A DNA stretch of 9,203 nt from CAZEJK01 sp964512045 (GTDB lineage Bacteria > Acidobacteriota > Thermoanaerobaculia > Thermoanaerobaculales > Sulfomarinibacteraceae): positions 1-9,203 of the forward strand of contig CAZEJK010000203.1 in NCBI GenBank assembly GCA_964512045.1, given 5' to 3'. A program made the translations under genes and the position numbers. The notes beneath the pieces were generated by a model. The model was not told where the DNA came from. It searched no databases and saw only the letters and a program-made list of their open reading frames with translations. Of the stretch, positions 5,020 through 9,203 are shown piece by piece. Numbering within the stretch: the stretch's first letter is position 1; every line of letters starts with the position of its first letter.

Positions 5020-7185
5020 ATGAACGGTCGTCGGCTTGCGGCGGCCGCAGTCGTGCTGGTAGCGGTGGCGGCGGTTCCGATGCTCGGCCGGCTCGAGGTG
5101 GACAATCGGCTCGAGCGTTTCGTGGCGTCGAGCGCCGAGGAGCAGGCGACCTACGAACGGTTCCGAGAGACCTTCGGTAGCGACGAGTTCGTCCTGGCGA
5201 TCGTGAGCGGCGGCGAGCTGTTCTCCTACGACGCCCTCGATCCGATGCTGGAGGCGTTGGAGACTCTGGAGGCCGTGGACGGCGTCCACCAGGTCCGCGG
5301 TCTTCCGACGGTGTTCCGTGACCTGTTCGGCGGCGAGGACTCAGACGCGTTGGCCGACGAGATGCTGTCCACACCGTTCTACCGAGGGGTGTTTGTGAAC
5401 GAGGCCGGCACCGAGGCGGGCCTGCTGATCACGGTTGTGCCGGGAGACGGGCCGCGAGAGCGTGGCCGGCTCGTGGACGAGATCCGGGCTGCGCTCGAGC
5501 CTGTGCGCTCCGCGGGGTTCGAAGTGCGGCTTGTGGGATCGCCGGTGCTGGCCCACGCGTTGGACGCGACCTCCTCGAGGGAGGCGCAGCGCACCTTGCC
5601 GGTGGCGTTGGCGGGGACGCTCCTGGTGCTCGCGGTGGTCCTGCGTTCCCCGCGGGCGATGCTGGTCGTCGCAGTGGTGGCGGTCGCTTCGGTGGTCGTC
5701 GCGATGGCGCTGGTGGCGCTCAGCGGACGTTCATTGAACATGGTGACCACCGCCCTCCCGCCTCTCGTATGGGTGCTGGCGCTGAGCAACGCGACGCACC
5801 TGGTTCGTCGCTATCAGGCGCTGCGCGCAAGCCGCAGCAGTGCCGATGCGGTTCGGGCTTCGTACGCCGGGACATGGCGGTCGTGCACGCTGGCGGCGGT
5901 GACCACGGCGGTCGGGTTCGCCTCGCTGCTGGCGGCGCCGCTGGAGCCGGTGCGCGAGCTCGGGGCGTTCGCTGCGCTGGGAATTCTGTTCGCACTCGTG
6001 GTCACGCTGGTTGTGGTTCCGGTCCTGCTGGAGCTCCTGCGGGTGCCGGGACGGCCTGTCACAACGGGTAGCTGGCCCGAGCGGTTGGTGGTCCGACCGC
6101 GTCCGGTCGTGATCGTCGGCGTGGCAGTGGCGGTGGCAGCGGCCGCTGCGGCGCCATGGATACCGGTCGAGGCGAACCCGCTCCAGTTCCTGCCCGAAGG
6201 TCATCCGACGGTGACGGCGTACCTGGAGGCCGCAGAGGGCGTCGGCGGGTTCTACACCCTCGAGGTGGTGCTGGATCTGCCAGAGCCGTACTGGCACGAC
6301 GAGGCGGCCTCGACCGTCGACGGGCTGGCGGAGCGGATCGAACGATCCGAGGTCGTTGCGCGGGTGCTGCGACCCACCGATCTGGTGCGCAAGCTGAACC
6401 AGTGGGAGCACGACCTCGAGCCGTCGGCGTACCGCTGGCCGGAGGGCGAGGGACCGTCGGCTCGCGATCTGCTGGACGGTCTCGACGCAGTCGGTGCGCA
6501 GGCGTTGGCCGAGCTGGCCACCGAGGATGGCCGGCGGGTCCGGCTGTCGGCTGTGGTCGAGACGATGAACGAGCACCGTCTGATGGATCTGGCCTCGCTG
6601 GCTCGGCGCGCGATCGCCGACCTTCCGAACGGCTACTCCGGAGCGGTGACTGGCCAGGTGCTCCAGCTGGTCCAGGCGCAGCACCAGCTGGTGCGCACGC
6701 AGCTGGTGAGCCTCGCCGCAGCCGTGGGCCTGGTGTTCGGCGTGCTCTGGTTGGGGTTGAACTCGTGGCGGTTGACGGCCACGGCGCTGCTGCCCAACGT
6801 GCTGCCCGTGCTGGCGGTTCTTGCAGCGATGGCGGTCACCCGGACACCTTTGAACGCTGCGACAGCGATGGTGGCGAGCATCGCGCTGGGAATCGCCGTC
6901 GACAACACTGCGCATGTTCTCGAGCACGTGCGTCGCTATCGAGCGGGCGGCGCGACAGCCGCCTCTGCTGCGGCCGAGGCGGTGGGTGCTGTGGCCCCCG
7001 CCATGATCGCGACCACCGTATCGGTGGCAATCGGTTTTTTCGCGCTGGCGCTGTCGGCGTTCATTCCGATCCGCGCGTTCGGTCTGCTGGCGGCGTGGGC
7101 GATGCTGGTGGCGGTGGTGGCCGATCTGGTGTTGCTCCCGGCCCTCATCGCCGTCGCGAAGCCGCGGTCCAACGGTGGAGGGTGA
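5020..7185 (+). CDS. RND-superfamily lipid exporter (MMPL/HpnN-like)
   Basis: A 721-aa inner-membrane transporter with the duplicated RND layout. TM1 (about 5-22) is followed by a first periplasmic domain (about 24-190). TM2-TM6 run from about 193 to 340, with the RND-type segment TTAVGFASLLAAPLEPVRELG at 295-315. TM7 (about 361-380) is followed by a second periplasmic domain (about 382-560), then TM8-TM12 (about 562-714). No cytoplasmic C-terminal extension is present, so it is shorter than MmpL3. In TM10 the acidic residue is kept (D628 in GIAVDN), but the equivalent TM4 site reads ALSNATH (N257), so only one half keeps an obvious proton-relay aspartate. Proteins of this group export lipids such as hopanoids, mycolates and pigments. 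Lying between the ACP and the FAAL, it is the likely exporter of the polyketide lipid. The substrate is inferred, not seen. Confidence 0.88.
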   Translation: MNGRRLAAAAVVLVAVAAVPMLGRLEVDNRLERFVASSAEEQATYERFRETFGSDEFVLAIVSGGELFSYDALDPMLEALETLEAVDGVHQVRGLPTVFRDLFGGEDSDALADEMLSTPFYRGVFVNEAGTEAGLLITVVPGDGPRERGRLVDEIRAALEPVRSAGFEVRLVGSPVLAHALDATSSREAQRTLPVALAGTLLVLAVVLRSPRAMLVVAVVAVASVVVAMALVALSGRSLNMVTTALPPLVWVLALSNATHLVRRYQALRASRSSADAVRASYAGTWRSCTLAAVTTAVGFASLLAAPLEPVRELGAFAALGILFALVVTLVVVPVLLELLRVPGRPVTTGSWPERLVVRPRPVVIVGVAVAVAAAAAAPWIPVEANPLQFLPEGHPTVTAYLEAAEGVGGFYTLEVVLDLPEPYWHDEAASTVDGLAERIERSEVVARVLRPTDLVRKLNQWEHDLEPSAYRWPEGEGPSARDLLDGLDAVGAQALAELATEDGRRVRLSAVVETMNEHRLMDLASLARRAIADLPNGYSGAVTGQVLQLVQAQHQLVRTQLVSLAAAVGLVFGVLWLGLNSWRLTATALLPNVLPVLAVLAAMAVTRTPLNAATAMVASIALGIAVDNTAHVLEHVRRYRAGGATAASAAAEAVGAVAPAMIATTVSVAIGFFALALSAFIPIRAFGLLAAWAMLVAVVADLVLLPALIAVAKPRSNGGG
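7177..7182 (+). promoter_or_regulatory. Shine-Dalgarno site deciding the FAAL start
   Basis: GGAGGG lies 7 nt before the GTG at 7190, an ideal spacing, and sits at the end of the RND gene. It favours GTG 7190 over the in-frame GTG at 7175, which overlaps the RND gene and has no such site. Confidence 0.7.
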
Positions 7186-7189
7186 CCCG

Positions 7190-8923
7190 GTGAGGACGGT
7201 GAACGATCTCCTCCGCAGGGCCCGCGGGCGATCGGGGATGGGGCTGCACTTCGTCGATCCCTCCGAGGAGATGCGGTTCGCCTCGTGGGACGAGCTCGGC
7301 GAGTGGGCGTTGGCCGTCGCATCCGGGGTGCGCAGGCTGGGGATCGAGCGTCAGGAGGTCGTCCCGCTGGTGTACCCCACGGGCGAGGCGTTCTTTGCGG
7401 CATTCTTCGGTGTGCTGCTGGCGGGGGCGGTGCCTGCGCCGTTGTACCCTCCGCTGCGCCTCGGGCGGCTGGAGGAGTACCACGCGCGCACCTCGCGGAT
7501 GGTCACTGCGGTTCAGGCACGCGTGGTGCTCGCCGACGGGCGGGTTCGACGGATGCTCGGCCGGACGATCGAGCTCGCCGGCGTGAAGCTCGGCTGTCGG
7601 ACGATCGACGAGCTGGCTGCGGAACCTGAGGACGAGGTCGGGGTCTCGGCCGACGATCTGGCGTTGGTGCAGTTCTCCTCTGGTACCACGCTCGAACCGA
7701 AGCCGGTGGCGCTGACGCACCGGGCGCTGGTCACACAGGCGGAGATCCTCAACGGGCTCTGGCCGGACACCGACGCGGTCAACCACTCCGGAGTGAGCTG
7801 GCTCCCGCTCTACCACGACATGGGTCTGATCGGCTGTGTGCTCCCGGCGCTCGAGCGTCCCGGTCCGCTGACCCTGATTCCACCGGAGCTGTTCGTGGCC
7901 CGCCCCGGCATCTGGCTGCGGACACTCCACCGGACCGGCGCGACCATCTCGCCGGCGCCGAGCTTCGCCTTCGGCCTGTGTGTCGACAAGGTGACGGACG
8001 AGGAGCTGGACGACGTGGACCTGAGCCGATGGCGGATCGCACTGAACGGGGCGGAGGCCGTTGCGCCCTCGGTGCTGCGTGCGTTTCAGCAGCGGTTCGC
8101 GAGGTGGGGGTTGAACGCGGAGGCGTTGACCCCGGTGTACGGGCTTGCGGAGGCCGCCCTGGCGGTCACCTTCTCGAGCCTCGACCGTCCGTTCACGAGC
8201 TGCCGGTTCGCGACGGACGCCTTGGCCTCGTCGGGACGCGCGATTGTTGACCCCGACGGCAGGGAGCTGGTGTCGGTTGGCCGTCCGTTGCCGGGATTTC
8301 GGGTCCGGATCGTCGATGACGACGGTACGAGGCTCGAGGAGGACCGGATCGGACGCGTCCAGGTCGCCGGACCGTCGCTGATGTCCGGTTACCTCGATCG
8401 GCCCGAAGCGACCGCGTCGGTGCTCCGCAACGGATGGCTCGACACCGGTGACCTCGGATTCGTGCACAACGGTGAGCTCTACCTGACCGGCCGTGCCTCA
8501 CAGCTGCTGATCGTCCGGGGCCGGAACTACTCGCCAGAGGAAGTGGAGCACGCGCTGGACGAGCTGGCCGGTGTCCGCCGCGGCTGCACTGTCGCGGCCA
8601 GCTTCCTGCCGGACGGAGCGGATGCCGAGGAGCTCGTGTTGCTGGTGGAGACACGGGATAGCGCTGGTCCCGATCGTCTGGCCAGCCGCTGCGCCGAGCG
8701 CACCCGTGCGGTGGTCGGTATCGATCCGGCCGTGGTTGTGCTGCTCGAGCCGGGTACGATTCCGCGCACGTCCTCGGGCAAGCTGCGTCGCATGGAGGCC
8801 CTGCGCCAGTACCTCGACGGCACGCTGGCGCCGCCGGAGAAGGTCACGGTCTTCCGTCTTGCTCGCGAGCTCGCGCGATCCGCCGCCGCATTCGGCCGCG
8901 CGCGCTGGAAGTGGCGGGAGTAG
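7190..8923 (+). CDS. Fatty-acyl-AMP ligase (FAAL), ANL superfamily
   Basis: A 577-aa enzyme that should activate a fatty acid with ATP and pass the acyl adenylate to an acyl carrier protein. FAAL-type marks are clear: PAPLYPP at 82-88, SWLPLYHDMGLIG at 203-215, LNGAEAV at 285-291, and VYGLAEAAL at 316-324. Further along are LDTGDLGF at 417-424, where D421 should contact the ATP ribose, and RGRNYSPEEVE at 443-453. Catalytic Lys531 is in SSGKLRR. The length fits FAALs. Two sites differ from the usual ANL consensus: the P-loop reads SSGTTLEPKPV (163-173, Leu168 and Pro172 where Gly is common), and the hinge after GR reads ASQ (436-438) where Lys-Asp or Asp-Asp is usual. The likely acceptor is the ACP at 4705. 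In-frame GTG 7175 is an alternative start that adds five residues and overlaps the RND gene. A classical CoA ligase is less likely given the motifs. Confidence 0.88.
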   Translation: MRTVNDLLRRARGRSGMGLHFVDPSEEMRFASWDELGEWALAVASGVRRLGIERQEVVPLVYPTGEAFFAAFFGVLLAGAVPAPLYPPLRLGRLEEYHARTSRMVTAVQARVVLADGRVRRMLGRTIELAGVKLGCRTIDELAAEPEDEVGVSADDLALVQFSSGTTLEPKPVALTHRALVTQAEILNGLWPDTDAVNHSGVSWLPLYHDMGLIGCVLPALERPGPLTLIPPELFVARPGIWLRTLHRTGATISPAPSFAFGLCVDKVTDEELDDVDLSRWRIALNGAEAVAPSVLRAFQQRFARWGLNAEALTPVYGLAEAALAVTFSSLDRPFTSCRFATDALASSGRAIVDPDGRELVSVGRPLPGFRVRIVDDDGTRLEEDRIGRVQVAGPSLMSGYLDRPEATASVLRNGWLDTGDLGFVHNGELYLTGRASQLLIVRGRNYSPEEVEHALDELAGVRRGCTVAASFLPDGADAEELVLLVETRDSAGPDRLASRCAERTRAVVGIDPAVVVLLEPGTIPRTSSGKLRRMEALRQYLDGTLAPPEKVTVFRLARELARSAAAFGRARWKWRE

Positions 8924-9203
8924 CGGACAGTCCTCCGAGCGGCCGGAAGAGAGCTGCAACGCAACGTGCACCGAGATGGACCAACGCGGCCGAGGGCGGC
9001 AACCGAGACAGTACGCCGACGGCGTCGCAACCCGGTGTCGGCCCCGGCCCCGATCCCGCGTAGCTGTGAGGTATTAGACGTTGGGTATTTGCGCCCACAC
9101 CCATCCATCTGCCCTTGCAGCAGGCGTCGAAACACCCTTCTATGCCGCAAGCTTGCAGAGCAGGCTGCCGGGAGGGCGGGCGGCATTCAGAATTGAGAAC
9201 TGA
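8924..9203 (+). other. Gene-free tail of 280 nt
   Basis: No frame on either strand gives a credible protein here; the open frames are Arg/Pro/Ser-rich and run antisense into the FAAL gene. The part from about 9062 to 9145 is clearly less GC-rich than the rest of the window, which is typical of an intergenic or promoter region. It holds an odd palindrome ACGCCG-A-CGGCGT (9013-9025), a perfect palindrome GCAAGCTTGC (9147-9156), and a near-direct repeat of TTGCAG followed by CAGGC (starting at 9115 and at 9153). No T-rich intrinsic terminator follows the FAAL stop; the TCCG/CGGA stem at 8934-8947 is too short. Confidence 0.5.
9142..9186 (+). repeat. Inverted repeat with internal palindrome
   Basis: ATGCCGC at 9142-9148 is repeated inverted as GCGGCAT at 9180-9186, 31 nt apart. 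The loop holds most of the palindrome GCAAGCTTGC (9147-9156) and a GCAG/CTGC mini-stem near 9155-9168. This could fold as one branched hairpin at the end of the unit or be part of a regulatory region for a gene to the right. No T tract is present. Chance is a real alternative. Confidence 0.35.

Noticed and set aside
5731..6927. Minus-strand open frame of 398 codons antisense to the RND gene
   Set aside because: Arg/His/Gln-rich low-quality translation opposite a clear 12-TM transporter.
6156..7193. Plus-strand frame of 345 codons inside the RND gene
   Set aside because: Out-of-frame Gly/Ala/Arg-rich shadow; the RND frame runs through with TM7-TM12 intact.
7145..8467. Minus-strand open frame of 440 codons antisense to the FAAL gene
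   Set aside because: Composition of a shadow frame; the sense strand carries complete FAAL motifs.
9062..9145. Possible tRNA or small RNA in the lower-GC tail
   Set aside because: No T-loop GTTCGA-type signature, no cloverleaf pairing and no terminator.
9115..9146. Possible promoter TTGCAG / TATGCC in the tail
   Set aside because: Spacing is 20 nt and the -10 match is poor.
8527..9186. Minus-strand open frame of 219 codons from the tail into the FAAL gene
   Set aside because: No ribosome binding site, Arg/Ser-rich with no recognisable motif, and about 400 nt of it is antisense to FAAL coding sequence.

Overview
The window is about 9.2 kb of high-GC DNA with every credible gene on the + strand. 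GTG starts are common, and gene junctions are tight or overlapping (GTGA overlaps at 2260 and 4705). There are lipoprotein signal peptides, a YfbK-type VWA protein, a stand-alone acyl carrier protein and a fatty-acyl-AMP ligase. Together these fit a high-GC Gram-negative bacterium. My best guess is Myxococcota or a neighbouring 'deltaproteobacterial' lineage, but nothing here fixes the taxon.

Layout. (1) 1-1545: the 3' part of a YfbK-family VWA lipoprotein gene, cut by the window edge just upstream of the lipobox. (2) 1652-2985: two translationally coupled envelope genes, a small lipoprotein of unknown function and a periplasmic TPR protein. (3) 3127-8923: five genes that read as one biosynthetic and export unit. 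In order they are a type III polyketide synthase with an intact Cys-His-Asn triad, an integral-membrane isoprenylcysteine-methyltransferase-like O-methyltransferase (BpsB/SrsB type), a small acyl carrier protein, a 12-TM RND/MMPL lipid exporter, and a fatty-acyl-AMP ligase (FAAL). (4) 8924-9203: a 280-nt tail with no convincing gene but some short palindromes.

How the genes probably work together (inference): the FAAL adenylates a fatty acid and loads it on the 82-aa ACP. The type III PKS takes that acyl starter and extends it with malonyl-CoA to an alkylresorcinol, alkylpyrone or related phenolic lipid. The membrane methyltransferase O-methylates the product and the RND/MMPL protein moves it towards the outer envelope. 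Type III PKS plus ICMT-like methyltransferase pairs are known (srsA-srsB in Streptomyces, bpsA-bpsB in Bacillus). The unusual part is that this pair sits with its own FAAL-ACP starter-loading module and a dedicated RND exporter, which would make a self-contained route to a methylated polyketide lipid. No FAD hydroxylase (SrsC type), phosphopantetheinyl transferase or dedicated fatty-acid synthase is present in the window.

No RNA gene, CRISPR array, insertion sequence, attachment site or strong intrinsic terminator was found. Several long antisense open frames exist, including one of 816 codons, but they look like high-GC shadows.
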